Of a DNA stretch of 64,000 bases, positions 50,346-64,000 are shown one piece after another. Every line of letters begins with the position of its first letter. The stretch's first letter is position 1. Origin of the DNA: Promerops cafer (Eukaryota; Chordata; Aves; Passeriformes; Nectariniidae); NCBI GenBank assembly GCA_013398275.1, contig VZSE01015521.1, positions 1,559,893 to 1,623,892 on the forward strand, written 5' to 3'. The notes under the pieces are model-generated. The model was not told the origin of the DNA. It did no database searches and saw only the letters and a list, made by a program, of their open reading frames with translations. Made by a program: the position numbers and the translations under genes.

Positions 50346-53300
50346 GAACAGGTCATCCAAAATAAAAATGAGACCACTGTCTCAACTTTTGAGGTAGTGG
50401 CAGTTCTCTAGTAAAACTTCCTCTCATTTCAATATTCTTTTTGGAGGTACAGATATGTGTGACATTTTGATTTATTCAAGAGATTTAAAAAGAAGCATTG
50501 TAACAAACTTAAACCTACAAGCTGCTTTCACTTAACTATATTTTCCTACATATCTTGCATTTCTAAGTTATTTTGGAGAAAGCTCTGGGGTAACTCTATC
50601 TGCAAGAAAAAATAACTCTCTACTGAGCGAAGATTGCGAACAATCCTGTGCAGTGTAACACCATAAGCAAAGATAATTACATTGTATTCCTGGATGTACA
50701 AACTGTGCAACATAAAACCCAGTCACTATCTTGTTGCTACATATTCTAGGTATCTGATGTGGACCAAAGTTATAAGTATATACAGTTAATTAGGAATATC
50801 CAAAGGTATTCCAGGAAGTAGTCAGAGATACTCATGCAAGAGAAATAGTTAAAGAACAATTGCTACAACAAATTACCATACATGAAAATACATTAAATAA
50901 AACAATACTTTTTTTTTAATATTAGAACACATTAGGGATTAGTATATGAAATAACAGACAAAAGCTTCAAAAGCTTGTTAACTTCATTTGAATTATCCTC
51001 TCTAGTACCCTCAAAAAAACCAAGCTTCTATGACAATGCATAAACTTTTTCTTTCAACTCTATTTTTGAGAAGATGTTCTGTATTTGTGGAGGCAAACAT
51101 CACTCAGAACAAGTGCAGTAATGAATGTGCATTGTTCACTTAGAAAATTTTAAACACAAAAAAATCTATTGAGTAAACATTCATCAAATTAAAAAGAATG
51201 AAAGATATAATTAAAAAAATCCTTACAGTTTATATTTTAGGGAGGTAACTCACACATGGACGATAAAATTATCTTTCCCATTAGAAACTCCATTTTCATA
51301 ATTAGCTCTGTCCCATAAAGTGGCTCTTTAATCTCACTTGCCATATTTTCACTTTGCTAACAGGCTGTAAACTACCTCTCCTTTTTATTAACCTGGCTAA
51401 TTAACCATCAGCTTGGAAATATATACATCTGCCTTACAGATTTTTTTTTTTACGGTTTATTTAAACTAACATTAGTATGCTACTTCGGAACAATATCATA
51501 TCTATGCAACCGAATTAAGAGTTGTAACATAATGCCCACAATTTTAAATGGGAAATGAAAGATTATCAGTTTGGGAAAAACAGGTTATACAGAACTGTAC
51601 AAACTTTTTTCCCCTCTTTTTGTTCACCACAAACATGACCTATCTGCATAGGACCTTTCACAAACAGATTTCTACCATTTCTACCATCAGTATCACCCTG
51701 ACACTGAAAGTGGAACTGCAGAATGCTTTAGTGACTGTGGATTCATTTGACCCAGTATTTCAAGTATTTGCATTGAACACACAGAAGTTTCAATTCAAAG
51801 CTATGATCAAACTGCATCTTTAATAAATACATTGTCAAAGTGCCGGGTATGAAGATCTGACGCAAAGTTACAAAATAACAGTACATATGAAAAGGCATTG
51901 TAATAAATTATTTCCATGCTACAGCAAACTTCAACTCTGAGGATTAATCTAGAAGACACATCAAACTCACTATCCTGCTTATGCCTGGCTACTCCCAGTC
52001 ATTAACACCATGCAAATTACCTGAACCATGCACTGCATATGCCTCACTGGATGGTAGCTATACATTTTCTACGCATTTAATCATTCTAGCCTTCTCCAAC
52101 TTTTTCTTATAGCAATTTTTTAAGAATATATGGAAATATTTTTCAGCTAGTTATTCCGAGACAACCTTTACAGAATTTGAAGGTCGCTGACCCCTGATCA
52201 ATTTCAAATTAGACATGCACGTATACATGACTTACAGTGACTCCTTTTGACTGACATGGATAGGAGTACTCTCACAACAGATAAGCAGGGATGTTGCCTC
52301 TGACAAAGAAGTGGGAAAACGTGAGCGGAAACATGCAACGAGATCCAGAAAAACAGGAATCTGCCTACAGGCTTATTGCTGGGGGAAGTGAGCCAGAGCT
52401 ACAAGTCAATAATGTCGATCACAATGGGCAGGGGTTCTGTCCTATGGAAGAAGACAGCTTTTAGCTGAAGAAAACTGACCACATCCCAAATAAGACATTT
52501 ATACTTGTTCCATTATCTAAGTCAGATAAATAAGGAATTTCAATTCCTCATTTTCCTTCCACCAATACATGGACTATTGCTTAGCTCTGGTAAAAACAAC
52601 CCCATCCCTCAACTTCTGTTTCGTAAGTCGCAAATACTGAAATTTAATTTTGGTTTAAACCAATTTTAAGAATACATTATCATGTATCAATTGATTATTT
52701 TTGTGTAAAAAACAGATGCCCTTACAGTGAACGTTCTCCTCTGCATGCACACAAAGAAGTGTATTGCAATTAATTATCAAACTTTGTGATTATCCTATCA
52801 CAAATGTTTAATTTTTTTCTCTTTCAGATACACTCTAGTAGATTTGAGGTATTTGCAGCTAATATTCTAAAATAAACCAGTTTTATCAAGTGACAGGGCA
52901 ATTCACCAGGAAATAAAAACATCATGCAGGGACCAGGCAAATCAGTACCTTCATTTACAATGTGTGAATCCTTCAAGCAGGAAAACCAATTATCAGGTAG
53001 AAACAGATCTGCACACAGCCAGGATGGCTGCAAGCTCACTGGGGGCTTGAATGAGCATTGACCAAAAAAACCTCCAAAAAGCACACACGCACAGAGTGGC
53101 AGAAAAGTTTATATAAAGTTAGGAAAGCATACATTTGGAAATGGCTGCCAATGCTCTTTGGTAGGCAGCAGGAGGCAGTAACATTGGGATGAAAAAGCAC
53201 AAATACAAAATAAATCCCTTTAAACAAAGGAACATTCCCCTCATATCTCAGACACAAACAAAGTTTTCAAAGAATGCCCAGCATTCATAGCATCCAATGG

Positions 53301-54138
53301 TAAAAAGTTGACTTCTGTGCAAAACAAAGGCAGTGTTCTGCTACATGTCTTCATAGACAGAGCTGAAAACTAGATTCAAATATGCACCAACACAGAGATT
53401 CAAAACCTGAAACCACATTCAAAGATTTCCAGAAGGCAGAGGAAAAAGGCTTATGCTATTAAGGGAACATCTCAGAACTGGAGCTAGGTCTGGACAGAAT
53501 TTTAGTGTGGGAACATATACTTAGAATTGGCTAATAGAAAGAAAACTGTCAATATGTAAAGTTTTAACACTCAAGGTCTTGCAAAACTGTATACTCATTA
53601 AGAGACTAGCACAAATCACTAGCACTAAATCAGCTCTGAATTACACTTAGAATAAAATCTTGGCATTTGCATTTACAATACTGAATTTATTCTATTTTTC
53701 TGTTACTAGTGTTTACACTATAAGTAGTAAAAAAATTAAAAACTACCTACAGCATGGAATTAATTTAGTTCTGTGAATTATAGTGTATATTTCTGGAGAT
53801 ATTTAGCAAGTTAATATCCTTTTTTTGTAACCTCCATTTGTATTTGCCTCCTGCTCTGAAATACAACCGCAGGCATTGAGATAACCTCTCCATATGTTTA
53901 TCTAGTTATAGCAGCTTTTCTTAAAACCCTGCACACCCTCTGCCAACATGCAACCATGTAATCCTCATTGAAGGGCTGATTTTAGTCCTGCTTTTTAGTT
54001 TTTCTAAAGACACAGATAGTGCTTCACCTCCAATGTCAATGGTGATTTACTTGTATTTTCTTACTCTGAGATGGAGTTCAGTGATACTAAATTTCAGTAG
54101 TTTTGTTGGGCATTAAAACTTCACTTTTTCCTGAGATT

Positions 54139-54165
54139 AAAAAAAAATTTTTTTTTTTTTTTTTT
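54139..54165. repeat. A9-T18 junction tract
   Basis: Nine A are followed directly by eighteen T, giving a 9-bp self-complementary centre. Possibly a reversed poly(A) tail plus an expanded homopolymer; no element was recognised beside it. Confidence 0.9.
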
Positions 54166-54689
54166 ATAAATTCCAGTTGTCTAAAACAAGGTTTAGATAT
54201 ACCACCTGGCCCTGCACCCTGTATTGACACATTTGCTTTTTCTCTTCCCTCTCATAATCTACAGAGCCTCTTCCAAACCAGATTAGACACTCTTTATGCA
54301 TAGCTAGTGATATTGAATCCATGAATAAGTAACACACATTCAATATATTCTGGTCTTCAAATTATAAGGACGTCCCTTTTAAAACATTTTAAACATGTCT
54401 CAGACAAACTTGCTCTTTACAAAGTCAGTGAAATATTTCATACAATGAAAACACTGTCACTTTTTTTATCCAGAAAGCTAGTGCCAACAAAAACATGGAG
54501 GGATGATTACTGTTCTTTATGCCTTGTACTAATATTCAGACTGTTTTTCCTTCTAGGAAAAGCGGAACTAAACTTTCTGTTTACAGTCAGAAAATTTAAA
54601 AAATCAGTATTTGTAATCACAGTAGTTTGAGAATTGTAAGAATTCTTGCTCTTGGAATATATTAAAAACATAAACAATCCTCCCTGAGC

Positions 54690-55015
54690 TAAGTCTAAGC
54701 AAAGTGGCATCGACAACAATGAATCACATTCCGAATGAGCCAGCCTTGCATCGATCGGCTCCAGAGACGATTCTGCAGCTGCCCCAGCAACAAGCAGAGG
54801 AGCCAGCCAAAAGACCAGAAAAGAAGCCCAAAAGCAGGTCAAGGCTTGCGAGCCAGAACTTGGCATCAGGGTCTTACAGCTGTCAGGGATACTTATGAGA
54901 GAAGTCACTGTTGTCTACAGATTTTGAAAACAGTTGGGTAACAGGAAGAGGAAAAAGAAAAAAACAAATCTATCTACAACTACTACAAGCCAAGCTAGAG
55001 CGGAAGCGCGATACA
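54690..55015. other. Local CpG-rich, GC-elevated segment
   Basis: Roughly ten CpGs occur in about 330 bases (for example CATCGATCGG, TTGCGAGCC and AGCGGAAGCGCGA), against very few in the flanks. Open frames exist on both strands (54704-54898 plus; 54507-54908 minus), but neither encodes a product I recognise and the plus frame starts at GTG. It could be a small regulatory element, an exon of an unknown transcript, or a younger insertion that has not yet lost its CpGs. Confidence 0.45.
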
Positions 55016-57889
55016 TGCCACCACTTGTTCTGTCACAGCACTGTGATACCAAACCACTACACCAATGAAAAAAGTATTATCTGCAAAAGAAATACAGTTT
55101 TGTAGTGATGTGGAATATCAGACTTCCAAAGAGATTTTTTTTCTGGAAAAGAAACATCAGTGAACAAGATAGACATAAAAACTAGACAACTACTCCTTTT
55201 TGTGTATGTGTTTTAAAATACGAAATTTTGCCTTAGTTTTTTTTAAAGGGGAATAACCTGTCAAATTTTCCTTAAACTCTCCATTGTGTAACTACTTCCA
55301 GCACCAGAAAGAGCTCCAATATATAATCAACTGTTTTGTTGCCAAGTTGTATGTACTTTTTATTTAAAAAAAAAAACAAACAAAAAGCCACAGTTTATCT
55401 AGAGATTACTGAGAAAATATGAAGCTGCACTGTCTTTATTAGGGATTCCATACTATCTAATGACAGACATAAAAGTTGGAATGACAACTGCACTTTTCAA
55501 GAATAATTAAATAGAATTTTCAGTATCTAAACAAAAGAAGAGACTCAGACCAAGAACTCCAGTTTTGCAAAAATTAATTTAAGTGCATATGCAGGCAAAA
55601 ATCCAAAGCTAGTGGCAGTTTTTGGGAAAGCTGTCTCCACAGATTCTGTACTGACAAGCCAAGCAACTGCCAAGTAATGTTTCAAAACAAAAGAGAGACT
55701 CTTGGAAAGTGCCAAAAGAGATGTTATATTCTGCCATTACAACTCATGCTTTATGAAAAGGAAAGAGAGGACACTTGTACTGGGATTCTCACTGGCACTG
55801 TGAATCAGGCACATTCCGTACTAAGCAGATTCCCAAGCAAACACGCATGCTAGCATGGACTGCAAAAACAAAGACATGTTCAGCTGTGATGAAAATCAAA
55901 AGGAAAGTAGAAACAAAGACAATGCAACTTATGTCCAAAAAATGCATAGTTCTGTCAAAAAGGTGCTTTAAGCAGAAATCAAATGAACAGCAAAACTCTT
56001 AAAACACACAATTTGACAGGTTATTTTATTTTCTCCAATCTAATATTCCTTCTAATCAGCCTCTATGTCTAGTTGTAGATTGAGATACCATCTCTTATTT
56101 CATTTTCTGAGTTTAGAAGACCTAGCTAGTTCATTATATTCTTGACTTTGTAGTATGATATCCATCCCCTGAACGTCACATTTCCATCTGATTTTCTTGG
56201 ACCGTATGAAGAATCAGAAAGCTGTCTCAAGGCACCCTTCTCCAGAACTATCTTCACTGTTATACAAATAAGCCCCCTAGTGGTAAAACGACTGTGAGAC
56301 CCTCCATATTCAGAGTTTCTGTGCACCCCCTCTCCAGGATAAAAATCTTACTCTCATAATACCTCCTAACTAAAGGTGAGCCACTAATAGTCTACCTACA
56401 GCCTCTTGAAAGCTGTTCATTGAAGATGACAAACTTTATCTTGGGCACGAGTGGTGGCTTTGTTACTGAATCCAGAGATAAAAACATAATTATCAACACA
56501 GAATAGAACTGTCACGGGTACAGAACAAATTTAGCATAATGTCACAGAACTCTCCAGATTTTACGACTGTTTAAGAAATATGCCAATACAGAGATAATGA
56601 CACACTAGCACTTAATTAAGCCCTTCGATTACCAAAATCATGAGTGAATGCTTCTGTTCTTTTCATTCTAAGCTACTACATTTCCTTTCCCTTCCCTAAG
56701 AATATTTATTCTCTAGTTCCAAATACTAGTCAGTGACCTGACAACAGAAACCATCACCAACACTGACCTGTTTGGGGCAATGATTTGCATTATAACTGGA
56801 CAAACATTGCCAATGCATCAGATACTTTATCTGAAGCAACTCAGCTTCACACACTGCCAGACTTAACACTGTCAAAATTTTCTAAATATTATGCTAACAT
56901 TTCATAACAGAAGACTAACATGCTATCTAGTTTTAAAATAAAACAGCTATATTTTATATTAGCAAGCATGGGCAAAAACCTCCCATCCACATACTTCTCT
57001 TCTTACTTTAATACAGCAATGCAACAAATTGTTATTAAATGAAAAGGGGTCTAAAGGGACAGGGATTCTGTATTGACACATATTTCCACATACTCAGCAG
57101 CACTAATGAAACAGAATTATCTGTTTGGCCAGATCTGAGCTTGCATTATGTTTTTAATGACTCAAGAGCTCAGAGACAGTATCACGGTGTGTTTGCAACC
57201 TCATGCAGGGATAAGGAAGGAGACTGTGCCGGGAGATGTCACTAATCACCTTCCACAAAACACCACCTGCTTAAGAACACCTCAGACCCCCTTTTGCTCT
57301 GAGCAGAGGTGAGCTTAGGGAACCATGGGGCACCACCAGTTCACAGAACTATCTTTCCTCACTTGACAAGCCTGCAGCCTACCAGGTAGAATTCAAATGG
57401 AGGACTTTTTTGGAAGTGCAAGTGACAACAAAACTCTACCAACACAACAACAAATTAATTTTTTGGCCTCCATTTAAACCTTTCTTGTGTGATTTCTGCC
57501 TATCATGCACATGCCCTGATATAACAGTAAATAGTTATAATTCAGAGAAGAGTGGCAGAGGATGAATCACATGTTCTGTTGCAATTTGACAGCTAGAAAC
57601 TCAGTATTAATATATATTTCTGAAATTCCTTGCAAAACCATTCACAAATGAAACTATAGTGCAAGAATGCATAAACTTGAAATGCAGGTTCAGAAGCAAC
57701 AATAAAAGTTAATGTAACTACTCTGACAAGACTGATAGTAGTTGTATCACTGTCAAAATACTCCAAGTAACTGAACAGGAAAGCACACAAATGAGTGGAA
57801 GAAAAAGCCCTCCAATAGTAACTGGGCAACTATCAGGCTGGAATGTCTATTCTGTGGGGGCCTACAAAGATCTGCGATGGATCAGATTC

Positions 57890-58345
57890 CAGTTCAACAA
57901 TTTCACTGACAATTTTAGTGATTAAACAGGAAAATTTGCTTAAGAACTGCATATATGATACCAAGCAAGGAGAAATCCAAGTGCTCTGATGAGCATGATT
58001 AGAATTCAGGAATCCTGAAAAACTGAAAAGACAGTCCTACTGAAGAGAAAAACTGAAGAAACAGTCCCAATGAACAAGATGACGTAGCTACACATTGAAA
58101 GATGTGTAGCACTAATTCAGAAAAAAAGAAATACTCAGTACAAGGCCACTGCAGAAAAGACAAAAAACCATTTGACATGCTAAAAAGAGCATCACATACA
58201 ACACAGGATGTACCTAAACCTTGTTTTATACTCAGAAATATTTTCACTTGTAGCTTGTTTCAGGTATCATCAAGTAGTGACAACCCTGGTGAGAACAAAA
58301 TGAAGTATTGTGAAATAGCTGACCTGTGAGGAAAAGTTTAAAGTT
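57890..58345 (+). mobile_element. Ancient CR1-like LINE copy (reverse-transcriptase C-terminal region)
   Basis: In plus orientation, landmarks of old amniote CR1 elements appear in the right order: AATTTGC...GATACCAAGC (the conserved 'kfADDTKL' part of reverse transcriptase), GATTAGAATTCAGGAATCCT, AACAAGATGACGTAGCTACA, and GCTGACCTGTGAGGAAAAGT near the end. Frames are broken throughout and a 30-bp unit is tandemly duplicated inside it (58018-58077). It is far older than the copy at 30.4 kb. Edges are approximate; a repeat-library search would define them. Confidence 0.5.
58018..58077 (+). repeat. Tandem duplication, period 30
   Basis: Copy 1 starts AAAAACTGAAAAGACAGTCC and copy 2 starts AAAAACTGAAGAAACAGTCC, offset by exactly 30 bases, with a few later mismatches (CTACTGAAGAG versus CAATGAACAAG). 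It sits within the ancient CR1-like copy. Confidence 0.75.
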
Positions 58346-61300
58346 CACGTGATTCAGAAAACAGCAGTTGGAAAGTGACCATGAAAAGAACAGTGACTAA
58401 ATACTTTTCTACACTAGAAGTATTAACCAGCTTAACTTGTACTCGGGAGATTTTGGTTAAAAATTCATGAATCACAAGAAGAGAAAGCTCATAAATAGGA
58501 TACTTTTCAAGGCTCAAAGCCTTCATGTCAGCAATCTCACACGTTGTGGGTCCAGTCAAGATTTCGTGATCTTGGTTCAGAGCAGCTGAAGAAAAGTTGG
58601 ATAAACTGAACTTAAGGCAGGGTCTACAAAACACTTTGAATCTTCACTCCCCAATCAGCCAGACTGGCAGAGCTGTTTCATGGTACTGCAGCTCCTCCAC
58701 CTTCAAACAGCCACCCTCAATTTTTCCTGATGAAAAATGGGGGAAACAGAAGCAGAGGGAGAACGATGCACACCTGAGCCCTGTCCTGCCAAAGTGAAGC
58801 TTTTTCTGAGTTACACATCGAAACACCAGGTAGCCCTCTTGGGCCACGAATGATTCTGACACAGGTTTTGCAAACGTAGCAAAATTCTAACATAAAGACC
58901 ATTAGAAAGATACTGATGGCAAAGGTGTAGTTTATAGCTAGAGATGGCAGTAGGCCTAAGGAATCTAACATGAATTTATCTCTAAGCCTTGACTTTTTGC
59001 CAAAATATTGTGTTATACAATGCATACACATGCATAAGGACACTTTTGTACCAGCAGAATCCATCAGTATAATTGTATGAGGGCAATGTCTTGAGGCAAT
59101 GCACTAAGAGAAAATGACAAGATAAGAAGCATCTTTTGTTTGAAACAGAGTCAACAAAGTTTTAAGTCTTCCCACAAACTCTTAAAAGAATCCACAATAC
59201 AGTTTTGTGGGTTTTTTTAACATATTAGCCACAATTACTCTGTGGGATAAAAAGAAGCATCTGTCTCTTTCTATGGCTTCCAAGACTATATCCTATCACT
59301 CACTAGATCTCTGCAGCTCAGATGTCTTCAGAGGGAAGCTGAGCAAAGCAAGCAAGATGCAGGTGCCATTATTAATGCAATGTGACATTGCAAAGGAAAC
59401 TGGATTCCCTCCTCCTCTTTGTTCAGTTTCTGGTAGAAAGGCAATTCTTACATCTAGCTTCCCTAGCTAAAATTTGAGAAATATATCATACAGCTGTACA
59501 TATATTCCGAAGCTGTATATACTCCTACACTTCAGCTTCAGAAGACATTTTACAACATACAGCTTTTGGTCTCTTGCTGCAGAAATTATTTTGTATCTAA
59601 ACTGTGACTATACATACTATTGATCTCAGAGTTTAATCTACATGGAGGGTGGGAAGGAAGAGCAAGTTGCCAGCTCTGTTATTCACCCCACCTTCAGGAA
59701 CAGTTAGAAAGGGAGGGGAGGGGACATGAAAAACGGGCTTAAAACTCAGGGCATTTGAAACTTCTAATTTTAAAGATTTATACCAGAATAAAATTATTAA
59801 AGTATTGTAACAGAGCATCCACATGAGGAGGTGCACTCCTAATATTTCTTCTTCAGTATTACTGTTAACTTCTCTGGCTAGTTGAGGTCTTAGTGTAACC
59901 ATCACAGCACCTGGGGTTGCTTGGAAAGCTTGATCAACTTGCAAGACTCATAAAAACAGAACAACAAAATGATACAAGGCTCTACCGATACTCAGCAAAT
60001 TCAGAACTTGCAGTTCCAGCCACACCAATATGATACCATCCAGTTGGCAAAGAGCTGCAGTCCCACTACTACCGAGGAAATGACCAGTATGTGTTGTGCT
60101 ACATGCAGCTGCCAAGATAAGCACCAAAATAACCAGAAATCCTAAAGAGGCAGATCCACTCATTCCTACCGACATACCCAGAGTCAGTTTTATTTGGCCG
60201 TGACAGGATCTTCCAAGTTTACAGAAGACCAGTTCATGAAGCTTTTAGCATAATGGTACCAGTATCCCTTTTCCACCTGCTGTCTCCTTGGGGAGGAATA
60301 TGGCTACATCCCATTCTCACTACCAGCTGTGCTCTTGAATCTTAAAGGACAGGCTGCAGTCAGAATTTAGAAGTCATTATAGTCTAATTACAGGGAATGA
60401 AACAGAAACAAGAGGACTGACAGGAATAGTCTATAATCTGTTTTGTGGACTCCTTATTCACATATAAGTTCACCCTCAAATCATGCCTATATATGCATTT
60501 TATGTTTTTAAAAATAATGTAATACACTTTCTACAGAATTATTTTGTTAAACTGGCATCAAGACCACTGGAAAGATGTCACACTAATACCCATCACATTT
60601 CTCCTGCTTCACCCTGCAATTCCTAAAATGACACAGGAAGTGAAGCAGGACTGCCAAATGGAACCAATGTTAGCGTGGACTGATACTTCCAGGTGTTTTC
60701 AACATACTATAATTCAAGATGCATTAATAATTTTTTCTGTTACAAACCACTCTTGGTATATCATCTTTTTTCTTAAACAAAGCCTCTTAGAAGCTAGAAG
60801 AACAAAAAAAGTATTTGAATTCAATAACTTTATTTGCTAAGCTGTAAGAGTAAAAATCTAAACATTTCCTGTAATAAACTGTTTATTCCCATTTCACTGG
60901 ATTCTAAAACAAGGTTGTCTCAGATTTTTCAGTGGTTATGAACTTCTGAAAAAATACCAAATATATGAGATGCAGATTAACTGCAGCATCACAAACTATA
61001 TTGCAAGTCTAATAAAAGATACCCTAATATTTGACATTGGTTTATCCATAATCCATATACCAGGCACATACACACACACTTTTCATCATACGACAAATCC
61101 TCCGACTAAAACCAACCTTGATCAAACATATTACGGTTTATGAATTCTCAGCAGCATCTATCTGTATCTCCTTTGTGTAATTCATTGTAGAGATTTAGTT
61201 GATTATAGGCAAACATGAGGAATCTCCCTTGACTTCAAAAGGACTGTCTGAGGCATGAAAAAAGCAGGACACACCTCACAGCTTGCACACTGCCACAATA

Positions 61301-64000
61301 AATGAAAAAACCTTTTGAAAATTACATATCATTCCACTAATTTCTTCTGATCAGAAGAGTGAAAATCTGGATTGACACTTTCTTCCACTCTAAGATAAAA
61401 ATTCAGTGCACAGATGAAGAAATTAAGCCCCAGTTCTTTTGACATTTACTTTCCAGCATGACTCATGACCATCTTCAGCCTGCATTTAATAAAACGTTTT
61501 CAGGAAGACTATTAAAAAACCCCAACAAACTCTCTGCTACAGCCTTTCAATCCAGTCCTGCATTTTCTTGGACAATTTTAGTTTCAAAATCAGTTTTCAT
61601 CTAAGTGTGCCAGGTGACATTTAAAAAAACAAAACAAAGCAAATGGAAAATCAATTTTTTTTTCATAAATCCAGATTTTACAAAGCACATGATGCTTCAG
61701 AGCCTTTTTAAGAAACGGGTTGGGAGGGCAAAAACTATAGCAACAAATTTCACTCATTTTTAAATAAAAGACTATAGAACTCATGCTGCAAGCTTCCAAT
61801 AAATTAGTACTAATTATGTTTACAACACTGAGCAGGTATGTAAAAAAGTCAACATGAGTACCAAAGTTGATCTAGAAGGTTTAACACTCCAAACCAGAAT
61901 ATTAGAAGTTATTGCAAAGAATTTTAGTAAAACAAAGGTAAATTCTTCTACAGTTTTCTAACTAGGAAACATGTGAGCAACAATACTACATTAGTAAGAC
62001 ACTTTCTGTAAAGAGGTGTTTATATCTAATCAACAATACAGAGGCTCCAACATGTCTGACTGGCTTTCTCCTGCTATTTATAGTCAGTTTTACTGATTTT
62101 CTATTCTTCATCTCTTTTCCAGCTGCAAACCCTGCATTTTCTAGCCTACCTGCTCAGAGCCACTCAATTTCACTCTTAGTCATCAGAGGATACAAATGAC
62201 AAAGTGTATTTATTGCAGATGCTGCACACAGTTTAAAAACCAAACAAACCAACCAAAACATACCATGTTAGACAAAGAAATCATAAAAAACTTTTCCTGG
62301 AGACAGGAAAAACATTGCAGTCCTGAAAAAAGAAACACTCCTAGTAAGAACAATACAAAGTAACACTGCTGCAAACTGCATCAGAGATAAATAGATACAG
62401 AGTGGAGCCCTATAGCTCTACCTATTCACAGATTCCTAGGAAAAGCCATTATTCAGGCTTGTGCTAGCAGCTACGGGTAGCACATTTGCAGAGAATTATT
62501 TAAATAATTTAAGAGAATAAACTAATACATTATTTACAAAACAAAACAATTCAGCTTCATGAAATGCTAAGCCAGTCTTGAAACGGTCGTGAAGCAAGAA
62601 GGCTTTGAATGTCCATACTCTGTCTTGTCATTAAACAATTACTAATCCTAATCAAGTGGAAAGTAAACAATTAATATTAATAGGTATTAACTTGGCTTTT
62701 GTCTGGACGTTCAAGTTCCAACTGCCAGCAAAGAAGTGTATTCAGCATATTCAGGCTTGAGCTGGAAATATTTACACATTAAAGGAAACTTCATTGTGGG
62801 AAATATTAAACTAAGTGGGTTTTAAAGAGATCTGAAAGTCCAATTCTTATAGAGTTGTTTAAAATATCTTGTAATTGTCTACAAAGATCTGTTCTCTCTT
62901 CATCCTCCCTTTCGAAGTTTTGTCATTCTGGCATCCTTGCACAATCCCAGAAGAAACAGGAAAAAATATTCTTACTCTGTCTTCTCCTGCTGTTCTTCCA
63001 GGCTGACACTTCTGAAGCACTTATTAACATAGCTAAGACATGTGCTCTCTTCCTAAAGTATCTCCCCCATCCAACCTTCCTAATAAGAACACAGCAGTAT
63101 CTACCAGATAATGGTAATTCATGAGGAAGGGCACCATCTCAGACACATCCATTTCTGATTCCTACTGAAGGAACATGACCCTTCTGGAAAGTTCAGATCT
63201 TTTAACTAACTAGCACCTGATACCTTCGTGGTTCCCTGTTTCTACCACCACCCAGCTGACAGCAGGAAGACAGTATTACCTTTTTGCTATCATTGTTTCT
63301 ACTAAGACACCTACAAGGTTTTCTCACAGTGAGAAGGCTTCCTGTGCTCTTAACCTTCACTATAATGTCACAACCATACTGGTAGAATCCAACTTAAGAA
63401 TTAAAAATGCTTCTCAGACAGAGAAGATAATTGAAAAAAAGTACAGAGAAAACCTATGAAAATCCAGGGTAGAACCAATACATACGGTAATTTCTTATGA
63501 TGCCAAGAGTATATCAACATTAGTTTCTTAAGTTGCATTTTACTAGAGTAGAATTCAAATTCTTTTGAAAAAGTAGGTACACCATTGTATAAAAGCACTG
63601 CACACTTTCCCAGGCAGCTCTGGCCAGATCATTTTCAGTTATTAGACAGGTCACACTGCAAATCACCAGATTCTGGGAATTAATTTTGAAAGACCATGAC
63701 TACGTAGCTGGCTGTACTAATTTACTCTTCCCCTGGCCTCTGCTGAAGGAAGGATCCTGGCCTATAAAGACCCCTGATCTGATCTAGCTCAGCCATCCTT
63801 TGCACACTGAATTCTTTAAAGATAAAAACCACATTCTGAATTGTGTTGGCAAGGAATGAATATTACTGTCAAAATGCTCTAGCTGGGGCATACACAGTAG
63901 TAAATACACTAACGCATTCCAGCTATCAGGCTTGAAAAACCTGATGCAGTACCTTGATTTCTTGCTGTCCTACACATTACTGTATGTGCCCATATATTTC

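Larger units (their letters stand above)
13334..64000 (-). other. Probable large ANO10 intron upstream of the recognised exon
   Basis: About 50.7 kb of AT-rich sequence lie upstream of the ANO10 exon in gene orientation. I looked on the minus strand for the preceding exon, expected to encode the GVWQ and NCALIG-type helix segments and to end just before the His codon. I found no convincing match. The stretch holds CR1 fragments, simple repeats, palindromes and CpG pockets, listed individually. A long intron here is plausible because the mammalian gene also has very large introns near its 3' end, but independent genes or non-coding RNAs inside it cannot be excluded. Confidence 0.6.

Noticed and set aside
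54507..54908. 133-codon minus frame as a gene
   Set aside because: It overlaps two plus-strand frames and shows no homology I can name. Reported only as part of a CpG-rich segment.
59948..60175. Minus frame with hydrophobic LVILVLILAAACS segment, considered as the missing ANO10 upstream helix exon
   Set aside because: It lacks the GVWQ and NCALIG-type residues expected of that exon, and no donor is placed to continue into the His codon at 13306.
1..64000. tRNA, rRNA, CRISPR, operon-type or endogenous-retrovirus features
   Set aside because: No cloverleaf-like boxes, ribosomal sequence, regular spacer arrays, LTR pairs or retroviral motifs were recognised on either strand. The sequence is vertebrate non-coding DNA.

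Overview
This is vertebrate nuclear DNA, most likely from a bird or another sauropsid. It is AT-rich, CpG-poor and almost free of long open frames. Its recognisable interspersed repeats are CR1-type LINE fragments: one clear 5'-truncated copy at about 30.4-31.1 kb and several older pieces. Nothing resembles bacterial gene organisation, so the roughly 100 short open frames (many starting at GTG, TTG or CTG) are best read as chance frames in non-coding DNA.

The only protein-coding element I can support is one 117-bp internal exon on the minus strand, 13190-13306. It has canonical splice sites on both sides and encodes 39 residues matching the last transmembrane helix and following C-terminal helix of anoctamin-10 (ANO10/TMEM16K), an endoplasmic-reticulum lipid scramblase. 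The gene runs right to left. By that reading, 13307-64000 is part of the upstream intron (more than 50 kb with no further exon recognised), and 1-13189 is the downstream intron, possibly with the gene's 3' end. I could not confirm the final coding exon; one weak candidate at 7277-7309 is described.

Layout: 1-13 kb is intron with a CR1 3' end (3.47 kb), short hairpins, a 30-bp tandem duplication (5.2 kb) and a duplicated block with a single N at its junction (11.9 kb). The ANO10 exon is at 13.2-13.3 kb. From 13.4 to 30 kb there is intron with palindromes, A/C-rich low-complexity tracts, a CpG cluster at 18.9 kb and two homeodomain-motif-rich stretches (21.1 and 22.6-23.0 kb). The minus-strand CR1 is at 30.4-31.1 kb. 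From 31 to 64 kb there are CpG pockets (31.8, 37.5 and 54.7-55.0 kb), an A/C-rich tract (50.2 kb), a possible CR1 relic (38.4 kb) and an ancient CR1 copy (57.9-58.3 kb).

I found no convincing novel gene system. The more unusual items are several short near-perfect hairpins, three of them with seven-base loops, the N-junction duplication, and local CpG-rich pockets that could be small regulatory elements or an intronic promoter.
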